From Mycobacterium sp. 852002-50816_SCH5313054-b (GTDB taxonomy: Bacteria > Actinomycetota > Actinomycetes > Mycobacteriales > Mycobacteriaceae): 64,000 nt of DNA. Positions 8,566-19,334 of this stretch are shown here, in pieces. The notes beneath the pieces were generated by a model that saw only the letters and a list, made by a program, of their open reading frames with translations, did no database searches and was not told the DNA's origin. The position numbers and the translations under genes were made by a program. Each line of letters starts with the position of its first letter. Position 1 is the first letter of the stretch. The stretch is taken from NCBI RefSeq assembly GCF_001667185.1, contig NZ_LZIC01000019.1, forward strand, positions 1 to 64,000. The letters run 5' to 3'.

Positions 8566-8611
8566 GACGCAAAAGCCCCCGACACGCCGAGCGGGCGGGG
8601 GCTGTTGCGTC
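8566..8611 (-). terminator. Terminator of the S10 operon after rpsQ
   Basis: Arms 8566-8580 (GACGCAAAAGCCCCC) and 8597-8611 pair over 15 bases with one mismatch around a 16-base loop, 13 bases beyond the rpsQ stop. Read on the minus strand, the descending arm ends GCTTTTGC, with little U-run after it. It separates the ribosomal operon from atsA. Confidence 0.75.
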
Positions 8612-8624
8612 TCGTCGCCGAGCG

Positions 8625-8987
8625 TTACTTGGCCTTCTCGAGGATTTCGACCAGCCGCCAGCGCTTGGTGGCCGACATCGGGCGCGTCTCCATCAGCGAG
8701 ACGCGGTCGCCGATCCCGGCGGTGCTGTCCTCGTCGTGCGCCTTGACCTTCTTGGTGGTGCGGATGATCTTGCCGTACAGCGGGTGGCGCATACGGTCTT
8801 CCAGCTCGACCACGATGGTCTTCTGCATCTTGTCGCTCACCACGTAGCCGATGCGCACCTTGCGCCGGCCACGCGACTTGGGGTTGGCCGGAGTGTGCTT
8901 GGGGCCTTTGTCTTTCGACTCGGCGTCCTTCGCAGCGGCCTTCTTGGGAGCGGCCTTCGCGGCCGCCTTCTTAGCTTCTGCCATCAC
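8625..8987 (-). CDS. rpsQ: 30S ribosomal protein S17
   Basis: Primary 16S rRNA-binding protein of the small subunit, 120 residues. The S17 core ([20 protein letters not shown] onward) is preceded by a Lys/Ala-rich extension of about 40 residues ([16 protein letters not shown]) typical of mycobacteria. GTG 8987 followed at once by ATG gives MMAEAK, as in M. tuberculosis. The GTG overlaps the rpmC stop by four bases (GTGA), so it is coupled. It is the last gene of the S10 operon here; rplN should begin a separate unit beyond the left edge. Confidence 0.97.
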   Translation of the reverse strand: MMAEAKKAAAKAAPKKAAAKDAESKDKGPKHTPANPKSRGRRKVRIGYVVSDKMQKTIVVELEDRMRHPLYGKIIRTTKKVKAHDEDSTAGIGDRVSLMETRPMSATKRWRLVEILEKAK

Positions 8988-9217
8988 GAATCCTTACCAT
9001 CGGGCCCGGATGCGAGGCCCAGTTCTCGTTCGCGCAGCACCGTGTAGACGCGCGCGATTTCCTGACGCACCGTGCGGAGCCGGCGGTTGTTGGTGAGCTG
9101 CCCGGTCGCCATCTGGAAGCGCAGGTTGAACAGCTCCTCCTTGGATTCACGCACGCGCTCGGCGAGTTCGGCGTCGGTGAGCTCGCGCAGTTCGCCAGGC
9201 GAAATTCCCAGTGCCAT
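8984..9217 (-). CDS. rpmC: 50S ribosomal protein L29
   Basis: L29 sits at the peptide exit tunnel and helps dock trigger factor and SRP. The 77 residues start [20 protein letters not shown] and contain the helical hairpin with [12 protein letters not shown] and the [20 protein letters not shown] segment. ATG 9217 overlaps the rplP stop by one base (TGATG); the longer open frame upstream is out of family. A C-terminal tail of about 12 residues beyond the core is usual in mycobacteria. Confidence 0.97.
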   Translation of the reverse strand: MALGISPGELRELTDAELAERVRESKEELFNLRFQMATGQLTNNRRLRTVRQEIARVYTVLRERELGLASGPDGKDS

Positions 9218-9633
9218 CAGAACTGATCCTCTCGGGTCACGATGCGTGCCTTGATCGGCAGCTTGTGGATTGCGCGGGTGAGCGCCGCCCGGGCGACCTG
9301 CTCGTTGGGGTAGCTGAGCTCGAACAGCACGCGGCCGGGCTTGACGTTGACGACCCACCACTCCGGGGAGCCCTTACCCGAACCCATCCGGGTCTCGGCG
9401 GGCTTCTTGGTCAGCGGGCGGTCGGGGAAGACGTTGATCCACACCTTGCCGCCACGCTTGATGTGCCGGTTGATCGCGATACGGGCCGATTCGATCTGCC
9501 GGTTGGTGACGTAGGCGTGCTCGAGTGCCTGGATGCCGTAGTCACCGAAGTTCACCGCCGTGCCGCCGCTGGCGATGCCACGCTGACGGGGGTGGTGCTG
9601 CTTGCGGTGCTTGACCCTGCGGGGAATCAACAT
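9217..9633 (-). CDS. rplP: 50S ribosomal protein L16
   Basis: Organises 23S rRNA near the A site and peptidyl-transferase centre. The 138 residues are of standard length, with [19 protein letters not shown] at the N-terminus and the conserved [20 protein letters not shown] and [18 protein letters not shown] segments. It starts at ATG 9633, three bases after the rpsC stop, and ends in a one-base overlap with rpmC, so it is tightly coupled within the S10 operon. Confidence 0.98.
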   Translation of the reverse strand: MLIPRRVKHRKQHHPRQRGIASGGTAVNFGDYGIQALEHAYVTNRQIESARIAINRHIKRGGKVWINVFPDRPLTKKPAETRMGSGKGSPEWWVVNVKPGRVLFELSYPNEQVARAALTRAIHKLPIKARIVTREDQF

Positions 9634-9636
9634 GAT

Positions 9637-11017
<1,381 letters not shown>

Positions 11018-11021
<4 letters not shown>

Positions 11022-11299
11022 CGCCGTTTGGCCTTCCGATCATCCTTGATGTGCCCCTTGAAGGTGCGCGTCGGGGCGAACTCGCCGAGCTTGTGGCCCA
11101 CCATCGCCTCGGTGACGAACACGGGAACGTGCTTGCGCCCGTCGTGCACCGCAAAGGTGTGACCGATGAAGTCCGGAATGATCGTCGACCGGCGCGACCA
11201 GGTCTTGATGACCTGCTTGGTGTTCTTCTCGTTCTGTACGTCGACCTTCTTGAGCAGATGGCCGTCGACGAACGGGCCCTTCTTCAGGCTGCGTGGCAT
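11018..11299 (-). CDS. rpsS: 30S ribosomal protein S19
   Basis: Head protein of the small subunit, forming a complex with S13. The 93 residues begin [20 protein letters not shown] and contain the conserved [20 protein letters not shown] and GEFAPTRTF. It starts at ATG 11299, 19 bases after the rplB stop, with AGGAGT in the gap. Its stop overlaps the rplV start. Confidence 0.98.
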
Positions 11300-11318
11300 G
11301 TGCTACTCCTGAGACTTC

Positions 11319-12161
11319 CTACCGCGAATGCTTCTTGCCGGTGCGGCGTCGGCGGACGATGAGCTTGTTACTGGCCTTATTCGGGTGGCGGGTGCGGCCT
11401 TCCGGCTTGCCCCACGGACTGACCGGGTGCCGACCGCCGGAGGTCTTACCCTCACCACCGCCGTGCGGGTGGTCCACCGGGTTCATGACCACACCGCGGA
11501 CCGACGGGCGCTTGCCCTTCCACCGCATGCGACCGGCCTTGCCCCAGTTGATGTTCGCCTGCTCGGCGTTGCCGACCTCGCCGACGGTGGCGCGGCAGCG
11601 CACGTCGACGCGGCGGATTTCACCGCTGGGCATCCGCAGCGAGGCGTAGCTGCCCTCCTTGCCGAGCAACTGGATGCTCGACCCGGCCGACCGCGCGAGC
11701 TTCGCGCCGCCGCCCGGCCGCAGCTCCACGGCGTGCACCAGGGTGCCGGCGGGGATGTTGCGTAACGGCAGGTTGTTGCCCGGCTTGATGTCGGCGTTGG
11801 CGCCGGACTCCACCACGTCGCCCTGCGAGAGGCCAAGCGGCGCAATGATGTAGCGCTTCTCGCCATCCAGGAAGTGCAGCAACGCGATGTTGGCGGTACG
11901 GTTCGGGTCGTACTCGATGTGCGCGACCTTGGCGTTGACGCCGTCCTTGTCGTTGCGGCGGAAGTCGATCACCCGGTAGGCGCGCTTGTGCCCGCCGCCC
12001 TTGTGACGGGTGGTGATCCGCCCGTGCGCGTTGCGCCCACCGTGACCGTGCAGCGGGCGAACCAGCGACTTCTCCGGCTCCGTCCGAGTGATCTCCGCGA
12101 AGTCGGAGACGCTGGCGCCGCGACGACCCGGGGTCGTCGGCTTGTACTTACGAATTGCCAT
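11319..12161 (-). CDS. rplB: 50S ribosomal protein L2
   Basis: Primary 23S rRNA-binding protein needed for subunit association and peptidyl transfer. The 280 residues show the [20 protein letters not shown] start, the [19 protein letters not shown] region and the C-terminal [20 protein letters not shown], which carries the conserved histidine near the catalytic centre. It starts at ATG 12161, 16 bases after the rplW stop. Confidence 0.98.
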   Translation of the reverse strand: MAIRKYKPTTPGRRGASVSDFAEITRTEPEKSLVRPLHGHGGRNAHGRITTRHKGGGHKRAYRVIDFRRNDKDGVNAKVAHIEYDPNRTANIALLHFLDGEKRYIIAPLGLSQGDVVESGANADIKPGNNLPLRNIPAGTLVHAVELRPGGGAKLARSAGSSIQLLGKEGSYASLRMPSGEIRRVDVRCRATVGEVGNAEQANINWGKAGRMRWKGKRPSVRGVVMNPVDHPHGGGEGKTSGGRHPVSPWGKPEGRTRHPNKASNKLIVRRRRTGKKHSR

Positions 12162-12177
12162 GTGTAATCAGGTCTTC

Positions 12178-12480
12178 CTAGCTCGGTGCGCCGAAGAGAT
12201 CGATCGGCTTGCTGCCCGGCGCCAAGGTGACGATGGCGCGCTTGGTGCCCTTGCGCTTGCCGAATCCGGTGCGGGTGCGCTTGCGCTTGCCCTGCCGGTT
12301 CGCGGTGTTCACCGACGCGACCTTGACGGAGAAGATCTTCTCGACAGCGATCTTGATCTGCGTCTTGTTCGAGTCGGGGTGCACCACGAAGGTATACACG
12401 TTGTCATCGAGGAGTCCGTAGGACTTCTCGGAGATGACCGGCGCCAGGATGATGTCGCGGGGGTCAGCGATGGTCGCCAT
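12178..12480 (-). CDS. rplW: 50S ribosomal protein L23
   Basis: Exit-tunnel protein that binds trigger factor and SRP. The 100 residues have the ferredoxin-like L23 fold: [39 protein letters not shown], and the long basic loop [23 protein letters not shown] 12480 overlaps the rplD TGA by one base, indicating translational coupling. Confidence 0.98.
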   Translation of the reverse strand: MATIADPRDIILAPVISEKSYGLLDDNVYTFVVHPDSNKTQIKIAVEKIFSVKVASVNTANRQGKRKRTRTGFGKRKGTKRAIVTLAPGSKPIDLFGAPS

Positions 12481-13136
12481 CAGGCCGAAACCTCCTCGGC
12501 AGAACTAGTGTTGGCGGCGATGTAGGCGTTGAGGGCCTCGACGCTGAAGACCACGTCGTCGGAGCGCAGCACGTCGTAGGTGTTGAGCTGGTCGGGTGCC
12601 AGCACGTGCACTCCCGGCAGGTTGCGCACGCTCTTCGCACCGGTCTCGTCGGTGCGGCCGATGACCAGCAGCACCTGCTTGCGATCGGTCAGCGTGCTCA
12701 GAAATGCCTTGGCGCTCTTGGTGGACGGGGCCTGGCCCGCGACCAACTCGGTGATGGCGTGAATGCGCCCGTTGCGCGCCCGGTCGGACAGCGCCCCACG
12801 CAACGCCGCGGCGATCATCTTCTTCGGCGTGCGCTGGCTGTAGTCACGCGGCTTGGGACCGTGCACCACGCCGCCGCCGGTGAACTGCGGCGCCCGCGTC
12901 GAACCCTGCCGCGCCCGGCCGGTGCCCTTCTGCCGGTACGGCTTGCGTCCGCCGCCGCTGACCTCGCCGCGGGTCTTGGTCGAGTGCGTGCCCTGGCGGG
13001 CGGCCGCCCGCTGGGCGGTGACCACCTGGTGCATCAGCGCGATGTTGGCCTCGACGTCGAACAGTTCGGCGGGCAGCTCCACGGAGCCGTCGACCTTGCC
13101 GTCGGGCGTCTTTACGTCAATCTTCTGCGCCGCCAT
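12480..13136 (-). CDS. rplD: 50S ribosomal protein L4
   Basis: Binds 23S rRNA domain I and reaches the exit tunnel; in some bacteria it represses its own S10 operon through the leader. The 218 residues contain [20 protein letters not shown] and [20 protein letters not shown] (the tunnel loop, a macrolide-resistance region). Whether it controls the long S10 leader here is unknown. ATG 13136 overlaps the rplC stop by one base. Confidence 0.98.
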   Translation of the reverse strand: MAAQKIDVKTPDGKVDGSVELPAELFDVEANIALMHQVVTAQRAAARQGTHSTKTRGEVSGGGRKPYRQKGTGRARQGSTRAPQFTGGGVVHGPKPRDYSQRTPKKMIAAALRGALSDRARNGRIHAITELVAGQAPSTKSAKAFLSTLTDRKQVLLVIGRTDETGAKSVRNLPGVHVLAPDQLNTYDVLRSDDVVFSVEALNAYIAANTSSAEEVSA

Positions 13137-13789
13137 TACTTCTCACCTCGTTTGATCGCGCTGCGGACCATCACGAGTCCGCCGGTGCGCCCGGGGACCG
13201 CGCCCTTGATGAGCAGCACGCCGTTCTCGGTATCGACCTTGTGCACCACCAGGTTTTGTACGGTCACCCGGTCGTTGCCCATCCGGCCGGCCATCCGGGT
13301 GCCCTTGAACACCCGCGCCGGGGTGGCACAGCCACCGATGGAGCCCGGCCGGCGGTGCACCGCCTGGGCACCGTGGCTGGCGCCCTGACCGCGGAAGCCG
13401 TGCCGCTTCATGGTTCCGGCGAAGCCCTTGCCTTTGGAGGTGCCGGTGACGTCGACATAGGCGCCGTCGGCGAAGATCTCGGCCGTCAGCTCCTGGCCGA
13501 CCTCGTATTCGGCGGCGGCGTCCGGGGTCTCCAGACGCAGCTCGGCCAGGTACCGGCGCGGGTTGACGCCCGCCGCGGTGTACTGACCGGTCACCGGCTT
13601 GTTGACCTTGCGCGGGCTGATCTCGCCGTACGCCAGCTGCACGGCGCTGTAGCCGTCGCGCTCCGGCGTGCGGATGCGGGTCACCACGTTGGGGCCGGCC
13701 TTGACCACCGTCACGGGCACAACCCTGTTGTTCTCGTCGAACACCTGCGTCATGCCCAGCTTGGTGCCCAGAATGCCTTTTCTTGCCAT
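13136..13789 (-). CDS. rplC: 50S ribosomal protein L3
   Basis: Early assembly protein whose loop reaches the peptidyl-transferase centre. The 217 residues include [20 protein letters not shown] at the start, the [20 protein letters not shown] loop and [20 protein letters not shown]. The cysteine in GGCATPARV corresponds to the position (about C154 in M. tuberculosis) changed in linezolid-resistant strains and is wild type here. It starts at ATG 13789, 14 bases after the rpsJ stop. Confidence 0.98.
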   Translation of the reverse strand: MARKGILGTKLGMTQVFDENNRVVPVTVVKAGPNVVTRIRTPERDGYSAVQLAYGEISPRKVNKPVTGQYTAAGVNPRRYLAELRLETPDAAAEYEVGQELTAEIFADGAYVDVTGTSKGKGFAGTMKRHGFRGQGASHGAQAVHRRPGSIGGCATPARVFKGTRMAGRMGNDRVTVQNLVVHKVDTENGVLLIKGAVPGRTGGLVMVRSAIKRGEK

Positions 13790-13803
13790 GAGTCCTGGAG
13801 CTC

Positions 13804-14109
13804 CTACTGGATGTTGACGTCGACGCTGGCCGGAAGATCGATGCGCATCAGCGCGTCGACGGTCTTCGGCGTCGGATCGAGGATGTCAATCAGCCGCTTG
13901 TGCGTACGCATCTCGAAGTGCTCCCGCGAGTCCTTGTACTTATGCGGGGAGCGGATGACGCAATACACGTTCTTCTCGGTCGGCAGCGGCACCGGACCTA
14001 CGACGCTGGCACCCGTGCGGACGACGGTCTCGACGATCTTGCGCGCCGAGGCGTCGATAGCCTCATGGTCGTAGGCCTTAAGCCTGATGCGGATCTTCTG
14101 TCCCGCCAC
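13804..14109 (-). CDS. rpsJ: 30S ribosomal protein S10 / NusE
   Basis: Head protein of the small subunit and, as NusE, a transcription antitermination factor. The 101 residues run from (M)[19 protein letters not shown] to [10 protein letters not shown], the standard length. The GTG start at 14109 is supported by AGGGAAAGC directly upstream; longer open frames reach into the leader and are rejected. It is the first gene of the S10 operon, preceded by a leader of about 285 nt. Confidence 0.98.
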   Translation of the reverse strand: MAGQKIRIRLKAYDHEAIDASARKIVETVVRTGASVVGPVPLPTEKNVYCVIRSPHKYKDSREHFEMRTHKRLIDILDPTPKTVDALMRIDLPASVDVNIQ

Positions 14110-14430
14110 GCTTTCCCTACCCTTACTCCTCTGAAGCCCGTACCCGGGCTTACATCCATGTCTCAGTGCCCCCCAGCGCGCGAATCGGCCGCCCAATCGC
14201 TGGGCCGGTCGAGCGTCGCGCCGGGTACTGCGCCGCTGTTTACCTGTCGTGGTCCACCGGTCCCCGCGGTCGGGTGTGTCACCCTTACGCAGCCTCTTTC
14301 GCGGCCAAAATTGGTCGCGTTCCAAGGATGGGACCGGACGCACCCGTTTGGGCGCTGGTCGTATGCCCAGCCAGGCAGAACCTGGCGAAAGGCAACCTGA
14401 ACAGTATGCCCTAGATCGCGGCGCGGACAA
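14110..14430 (-). promoter_or_regulatory. S10 operon promoter and long leader
   Basis: TTGTCC (14430-14425), an 18-base spacer and TACTGT (14406-14401) form a good SigA-type promoter on the minus strand, starting just past the tetR stop. The predicted start near 14394 leaves about 285 nt before rpsJ. Near the gene, AGCCCG-GGTA-CGGGCT (14150-14135) forms a compact hairpin, followed by AGAGGAG. I see no coding gene in this 345-base stretch. A leader of this length is suited to attenuation or ribosomal-protein feedback. Confidence 0.65.
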
Positions 14431-14454
14431 AATTCCGAGGCCGGCGCCGACGCC

Positions 14455-15114
14455 TCAGGCGCCCGCCGATTCGGTAGCCGCCGCGTTGGCCCTGTGCTGC
14501 GCGCGCTGAACATGCAGGAAACCGTCGACGGCCGCGCGCGCGCACTCGCGATAGTCGAAGTCGGGCAGGGTGGACAGGCGGCCCAGCACCAAGGGCCCGA
14601 TCAGCAGCGCGATGGCCCGCGATCGGTCGACCTCACCCAGCTCGGCGGCCGCCTCGGGGCTGTCGAACACCGCGTCGAACGGCGCGGCGTGCTGCTGGGC
14701 GATGCGTTCGCGCAACGAGGTGATCGAACAGCCGCCGGCGGCGCGGGTGTCGCGCGGTTCGGGCAACCCTTCCAGGTCCGGGCCCAGGGCCAGCCACGAC
14801 ATGGCCGTCAGCAGGGCCGGGGCCTGTGCCACGGCTTCGGCCTGAGCCAGCACCAACGCGACCAGCCGATCGCGCAGCGTCCCCTCCGCCGGTGGCGTCG
14901 GCGACGGCGGTATCAGGCTGTGGAACGCCGCGGCCAGCAAATCATTTCCGCTCGGGAAGTGGCGATACAGCGTCGCCCTCGCTACGTTGGCGGTACGGGT
15001 GACCGCATCGACCGTCACCGCGCTCGGACCCCCGGAACGCAGAAGCGCGGCAGCGGCTTCGAGCAAACGGGCCCGGGACCGCGCGGGCCGGGGATCGGTA
15101 CTTGCGCCGGTAAT
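14455..15114 (-). CDS. TetR-family repressor, divergent from an MFS pump
   Basis: About 219 residues. The helix-turn-helix is at the N-terminus (SRARLLEAAAALL and VTRTANVARATLYRHFPSGN), and the C-terminal domain resembles TetR efflux regulators. Candidate outer starts, TTG 15177 and GTG 15168, fall inside the palindromic operator, and a -10 hexamer GATAAT (15150-15145) lies downstream of them. The best-placed initiator is therefore ATT at 15114, nine bases after GGAGAGG; an ATT start is rare but the spacing and family length fit. It probably represses itself and the divergent transporter. Confidence 0.8.
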   Translation of the reverse strand: MTGASTDPRPARSRARLLEAAAALLRSGGPSAVTVDAVTRTANVARATLYRHFPSGNDLLAAAFHSLIPPSPTPPAEGTLRDRLVALVLAQAEAVAQAPALLTAMSWLALGPDLEGLPEPRDTRAAGGCSITSLRERIAQQHAAPFDAVFDSPEAAAELGEVDRSRAIALLIGPLVLGRLSTLPDFDYRECARAAVDGFLHVQRAQHRANAAATESAGA

Positions 15115-15159
15115 TGTGAGCCACCTCTCCGTTTGGGTTCCGGGATTATCGGCTATTTG

Positions 15160-15176
15160 TGAGACCACCGGTCTCA
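15160..15176. promoter_or_regulatory. Palindromic TetR operator between regulator and MFS gene
   Basis: TGAGACC-ACC-GGTCTCA is a perfect 7-base inverted repeat with a three-base centre. It covers the -35 position expected for the tetR -10 GATAAT (15150-15145) and lies 34 bases before the MFS start, so one dimer site could control both directions. Confidence 0.7.
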
Positions 15177-15209
15177 AAACTTCTACGCCCCCGTTAGGAG
15201 GCGCTTCCT

Positions 15210-16790
15210 ATGGTCGAAACGCTGGTACGGCTTGATCAGCGTACTGACACAGCGCGCATCGGCGGAAGCCCACGCGCCCGAACCTGGACCCTGACCGTCG
15301 CCTGCATGGGCGTCGGGCTGGTCGTCGGGTCGATGACGGCGCTGAACACCGCGCTGGGGGACCTCGCGGTGGCCACGTCCGCGACGCAGACGCAGCTGAC
15401 CTGGATCGTCGACGGCTACACCTTGGCGCTGGCGTGCCTGCTGCTTCCCGCGGGAGCCATAGGTGACCGCTATGGCAGACGGGGCGCCTTGCTGACCGGT
15501 TTGCTGGTCTTCGCACTCGGCTCGGCCGCACCGGCGATCTTTCATGACCCCTTGGAGATCATCGCGGGCCGGGCGGTGGCCGGTGCCGGCGCCGCCTTCG
15601 TGATGCCCGCGACGCTGTCACTGCTGACCGTCGCGTACCCGAAAGAGGATCGGATGAAGGCCGTCGGCATCTGGGCCGGCACGGCCGGCTCCGGTGGGGT
15701 CCTCGGCATGCTCGGTTCTGGCCTGCTGCTTCGCTTTTGGGACTGGCACGCGATCTTCTGGTCGCTGGGCGTCGCCGGTTTGGTGATCTTCGCGCTGGGG
15801 TGCACCGTCGCGTCGTCGCGCGAAGCCGACGCTCCCCGCGTCGATTGGCTCGGTGCGGTTCTCATTGCCGGGGCCGTCGCGATCGCGGTATTCGCGATCC
15901 TGGAAGCGCCCGACCGTGGCTGGACCGATTCGCTGGTCTGGGGCGGCCTGCTCGCGGGTGCCGTCATCGCCGTCGTGTTCGGCGTCGTCCAGTTCCGGTG
16001 GCGGCGGCACCCGCTGCTGGACGTCCGGTTGTTCGCCGACCCCAATTTCGCGACCGGGGTGGCGGCGATCGTCATGCTGTTTGGCGCGACGTTCGGGTTC
16101 TTCTATATCGGCATGCAATACGTCCAGCAAATCATGGGTTACTCACCGCTTACGACGGCGATCGCCTTTGGTCCATTCATGGTGCCGTTGGGCATCTTCT
16201 CGGCGCTGTCGTTCTGGTACGTGCCCAAGCTGGGCCTGCGGCTCGTGCTGTTCGTCGGCACGCTGTTCATGGCCGTTGGCTTCGCGTGCATGTACGAACT
16301 CGGCCTGCATTCGACGTATTCCCAGTTCGCCTGGCCGACGTTGATACTCGCCACCGGAATCGGAATATGCACGGCGCCTACGACTTCGGCGATCATGAAC
16401 GCAGTTCCCGACGAAAAGCAGGGCGTTGCCTCCGCGGTCAACGACACATCCCGCGAAATGGGCGGAGCCTTGGGGATCGCGGTCGCCGGCTCGATCCTAG
16501 CCGGTCGCTACTCACACGAGCTCGCACCGAAGTTGGCGGAATTTCCGGCCCCGGTCCGCGGACCCGCCACCGATTCGCTGGCCAAAGCCATCGAGGTGGC
16601 GGGCAAGCTCGGACCGCAGGGGGGCCGGTTAGCCGACCTCAGCAAAGCCGCATTCCTGACCGCACTGCACGCTTCGACCATCACGATGGCCGTGATCGTC
16701 GCCATCGTCGCGGTGCTGATCGGATTGTGGGCACCGGGGCGCGACGGACAACAGCTGAGGCTGGTGCGCCGGATCGTCTCTACCAGGTAA
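15210..16790 (+). CDS. MFS drug transporter, DHA2 (EmrB/QacA) family
   Basis: Proton-coupled efflux pump of 526 residues with about 14 predicted membrane helices, the DHA2 layout. Motif A appears as GAIGDRYGRRGALLTG near residue 85, and motif C-like glycines as GTAGSGGVLGMLGSGLLL near 155. The family start of extracellular drug/H+ antiporters is preceded by a basic N-terminal tail. ATG 15210 has GGAGG nine bases upstream. It is divergent from the TetR gene with a shared operator. The substrate is unknown. The C-terminal loop and last helix (TITMAVIVAIVAVLIGLWAP) are intact. Confidence 0.92.
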   Translation: MVETLVRLDQRTDTARIGGSPRARTWTLTVACMGVGLVVGSMTALNTALGDLAVATSATQTQLTWIVDGYTLALACLLLPAGAIGDRYGRRGALLTGLLVFALGSAAPAIFHDPLEIIAGRAVAGAGAAFVMPATLSLLTVAYPKEDRMKAVGIWAGTAGSGGVLGMLGSGLLLRFWDWHAIFWSLGVAGLVIFALGCTVASSREADAPRVDWLGAVLIAGAVAIAVFAILEAPDRGWTDSLVWGGLLAGAVIAVVFGVVQFRWRRHPLLDVRLFADPNFATGVAAIVMLFGATFGFFYIGMQYVQQIMGYSPLTTAIAFGPFMVPLGIFSALSFWYVPKLGLRLVLFVGTLFMAVGFACMYELGLHSTYSQFAWPTLILATGIGICTAPTTSAIMNAVPDEKQGVASAVNDTSREMGGALGIAVAGSILAGRYSHELAPKLAEFPAPVRGPATDSLAKAIEVAGKLGPQGGRLADLSKAAFLTALHASTITMAVIVAIVAVLIGLWAPGRDGQQLRLVRRIVSTR

Positions 16791-16953
16791 TTCTCGCGCG
16801 CCGGCAGCCGCAAACCCCGACTCGATCCAGATTGGCCGCGTCGGCCGCCAGTTCACCTGAAAACGCCTCGCCGACCCCGGGGAGGGCACTAGCATCGGTT
16901 GGGCGGAGTCCGTTGGGGAGACGGACGGCGTCGAGGCTAGCCGGGGGAGCGGA

Positions 16954-17811
16954 ATGTCCTATGTGATCGCAGCGCCGGAGTACGTGGCAGGCGCGGCAAT
17001 GGATCTGGCGAATATCGGATCCATGGTCAGCGACGCCAACTCCGCCGCGCTGGGTCCGGTGTCGAGCGTGCTGCCCGCGGGCGCCGACGAGGTGTCGGCG
17101 GGCATCGCGAGCCTGTTCGACGCGCACGCCCAGATCTACCAGGCGCTCAGCGCCGCCGCGCAGGCGTTCCACACGCAGTTCGTGCAGGTGATGAGCGCCG
17201 GCGCGGAGCAATACGCCCTCACCGAGGCAGCCAACGCCTCTCCCCTGCAAACCGTCCAGAACATGGTCAGCGGCAATGTCCCCGGCCAGGCGCTGTCCAC
17301 CGCGCAACCGCTGATGGGCACCGCGGCATCCGCGGGTTCGGCGGCGGCGAGCGTGCCGGCGGCAACGGCGGGCCTGACGGGCGGTGCGGCGCCTGCCGCA
17401 CCAGCGGCATCCGTTGCGTCGGCGGTCACGCCCGCTCCGGTCGCACCGGTTTCCATGGTCCCGACCGGCACACCGCTGACGGCGGCGCCGGCCGTGGCAC
17501 CGGCGGCCCCGACCGTGCTGGCGCCGGCCGGCGCGCCGGCGGCCGCGGTGCCGGCGGCTTCACCCTTAGCCTCGGAGGTTTCGCCTGTGGCCGCGGCGCC
17601 GGTCGCGGCCGTGGAGGCCGAAACACCGGTATTCTCCCCCGCCACCGCCGCGCAGGCGATGCCGATCACGACGCCACTGGGCGCCGCGCCGGCGGCAACG
17701 CCGAATTATTCTCCGGCCACGCCGGCCTACTCCCCGGCGGCGGCCGGATCTCATGAAGAGCAACCGGCGGCGATGGGCGTGCCGATCGAGATGGAGCCCT
17801 TCTCGGCCTGA
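16954..17811 (+). CDS. PE-family protein with Ala/Pro-rich tail (first copy)
   Basis: A 285-residue PE protein. The PE domain (about residues 1-98) starts MSYVIAAPEYVAGAAMDLAN, forms two helices, and ends with YALTE, the Y-x-x-x-E signal for type VII (ESX) secretion, just before AANASPLQ. The rest is a low-complexity Ala/Pro/Val/Thr tail of about 185 residues without a recognisable enzyme domain. It starts at ATG 16954 with GGGGGAGCGGA upstream. No PPE partner gene is adjacent, which is unusual for the simplest PE genes. A similar PE gene lies 14 kb away on the other strand. Confidence 0.92.
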   Translation: MSYVIAAPEYVAGAAMDLANIGSMVSDANSAALGPVSSVLPAGADEVSAGIASLFDAHAQIYQALSAAAQAFHTQFVQVMSAGAEQYALTEAANASPLQTVQNMVSGNVPGQALSTAQPLMGTAASAGSAAASVPAATAGLTGGAAPAAPAASVASAVTPAPVAPVSMVPTGTPLTAAPAVAPAAPTVLAPAGAPAAAVPAASPLASEVSPVAAAPVAAVEAETPVFSPATAAQAMPITTPLGAAPAATPNYSPATPAYSPAAAGSHEEQPAAMGVPIEMEPFSA

Positions 17812-17896
17812 TCGATCGAGGCACCCGGCGTGCAACACCAGCAGCGCCTCGCCGATAGCCCGATGCGGACCGCGTCAACTTCGGTTAGCGGCGTTG

Positions 17897-19318
17897 CTAA
17901 GCAACGAATTCCGCGGCCCGATGCCCGAGCATCACGATGGTCGCGTGCGGGCCGCGGCTGGTGATCGACGGCAGGACGGAACCGTCGATCACCCAGAGGT
18001 TTTCGACGCCCAACACCCGGCAGCGCGGGTCGACAACGCCGCCCATTGGGGCGGTGCCGCAGAGGTGTTGGGAGGTTGACCACACCGGTGACCCGACAGA
18101 GGTTGTGGCGCCGGCCAATTCGCGGGCCAGATCGCTGCCCCGGCGCAGCGCCGCGACGTCGTCGGGCTCGCTGTCGTAGCGGTGCTCGATCCGCGGCGGC
18201 ACGGCCGGATCCGGGGAGACCAGCGTGACGCGACCGCGCGACCGCGGTTGCATGAGTGCCACCCCGATGTGCGGCCAGTCGGGATGCCCCGCGGTCCCGT
18301 CTCCGGTCATCGCGACGAACCCGCCCGTGTACGGCCTGATCTCGAGCCCGTCGGCGGTGCCGAGCACAACCTCCACCACGGGCCGGCGCGGTGCCACGGT
18401 CCAGTTGGTCGGCAACACCCATTCGGGGTGGTCGCTGCACGACGTGCCCACCGGCAGCGGCGTCACCACCGGGACGCCGGCGGCCCGCAGCATCGGCTCG
18501 TCGCCGATGCCCGACAGCATCAGCAGGTGGGCAGACTGTATCGCCCCGGCGCACAACACTATTCGGTCGGCGGCAAGCTCCATCGGGCCGTGCGGGCCGA
18601 CCGCGTCGACGCCGACAACGGTCGCCCCGGCGAAACGCAGCCGCACCGCCCGGGTGCGCTCCAGCAGGGCCAGGTTGGGCCGCCCCAGCGCCGGTAGGAG
18701 ATATGCGGCGCCGGAGCCGGTGCGCACGCCATCGACGATGTTCAGCGGAACCGCACCCAGGCCCGAAATCGCTTCCGGCCCGGAGTCATTGAGATCATCG
18801 ATCCAACGAAATCCGGCGCTCTCGGCGGCTGCGATGAAACTTTCTGTGGTGCCGGCCATTTCACGAGTCCGGCGCACGGCGATCGGGCCGGTCGTGCCGT
18901 GGGCGGGGCCGCCGAAATCGAGATCGGTCTCGATGGCGCGGAAGTGCTCGAGCACCTCGGGCCATGTCCAGCCGGGCAGCGGGACGCGGTCGAAGTCACT
19001 GGACAGGGCGCGGCAGAAGTAGCCGCCGTTGATGGCGCCCGAACCGCCCACCGTCTTCCCGCGCACGATCGGAAGCTTGAGATCGTGCCGATCGGTGAGG
19101 TGGGTCAGGTAGCGCTCGGCCACCGGGCTGCCGACCCCGATCGGCAGTTGCAACCCGTTGGCGGTCAACGCCAGCAAGTCCGGATCGGACAGGCCGGGGC
19201 CCGCCTCGAGGACGGTCACGGTGCGGCCCGGATCGCTGGAAAGGCGTTCGGCAACAACCGATCCGGCGCTGCCGGCGCCGACGATCAGTACGTCGCTGCG
19301 CGCGACGGCCGCGGTCAA
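17897..19318 (-). CDS. mftG: Mycofactocin-associated GMC oxidoreductase MftG
   Basis: FAD-dependent GMC-fold dehydrogenase (473 residues) that in mycobacteria passes electrons from reduced mycofactocin toward the respiratory chain. The Rossmann motif VLIVGAGSAGSVVAERLSSD lies near residue 10. GKTVGGSGAINGG is a GMC signature near 85, and the C-terminal catalytic region holds STSQHLCGTAPMGG and SRGPHATIVMLGHRAAEF. The start is taken as TTG 19318, 16 bases after the mftF stop; upstream codons read into mftF sequence. It is the last gene of mftABCDEFG and converges with the PE gene across an 85-base gap. Confidence 0.93.
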   Translation of the reverse strand: MTAAVARSDVLIVGAGSAGSVVAERLSSDPGRTVTVLEAGPGLSDPDLLALTANGLQLPIGVGSPVAERYLTHLTDRHDLKLPIVRGKTVGGSGAINGGYFCRALSSDFDRVPLPGWTWPEVLEHFRAIETDLDFGGPAHGTTGPIAVRRTREMAGTTESFIAAAESAGFRWIDDLNDSGPEAISGLGAVPLNIVDGVRTGSGAAYLLPALGRPNLALLERTRAVRLRFAGATVVGVDAVGPHGPMELAADRIVLCAGAIQSAHLLMLSGIGDEPMLRAAGVPVVTPLPVGTSCSDHPEWVLPTNWTVAPRRPVVEVVLGTADGLEIRPYTGGFVAMTGDGTAGHPDWPHIGVALMQPRSRGRVTLVSPDPAVPPRIEHRYDSEPDDVAALRRGSDLARELAGATTSVGSPVWSTSQHLCGTAPMGGVVDPRCRVLGVENLWVIDGSVLPSITSRGPHATIVMLGHRAAEFVA

Positions 19319-19334
19319 GGCGGCTTCAGGCCCA

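Noticed and set aside
6817..8847. A 676-codon plus-strand open frame opposite atsA and running past it
   Set aside because: Antisense to a complete sulfatase with intact active-site motifs and also crosses the S10 terminator.
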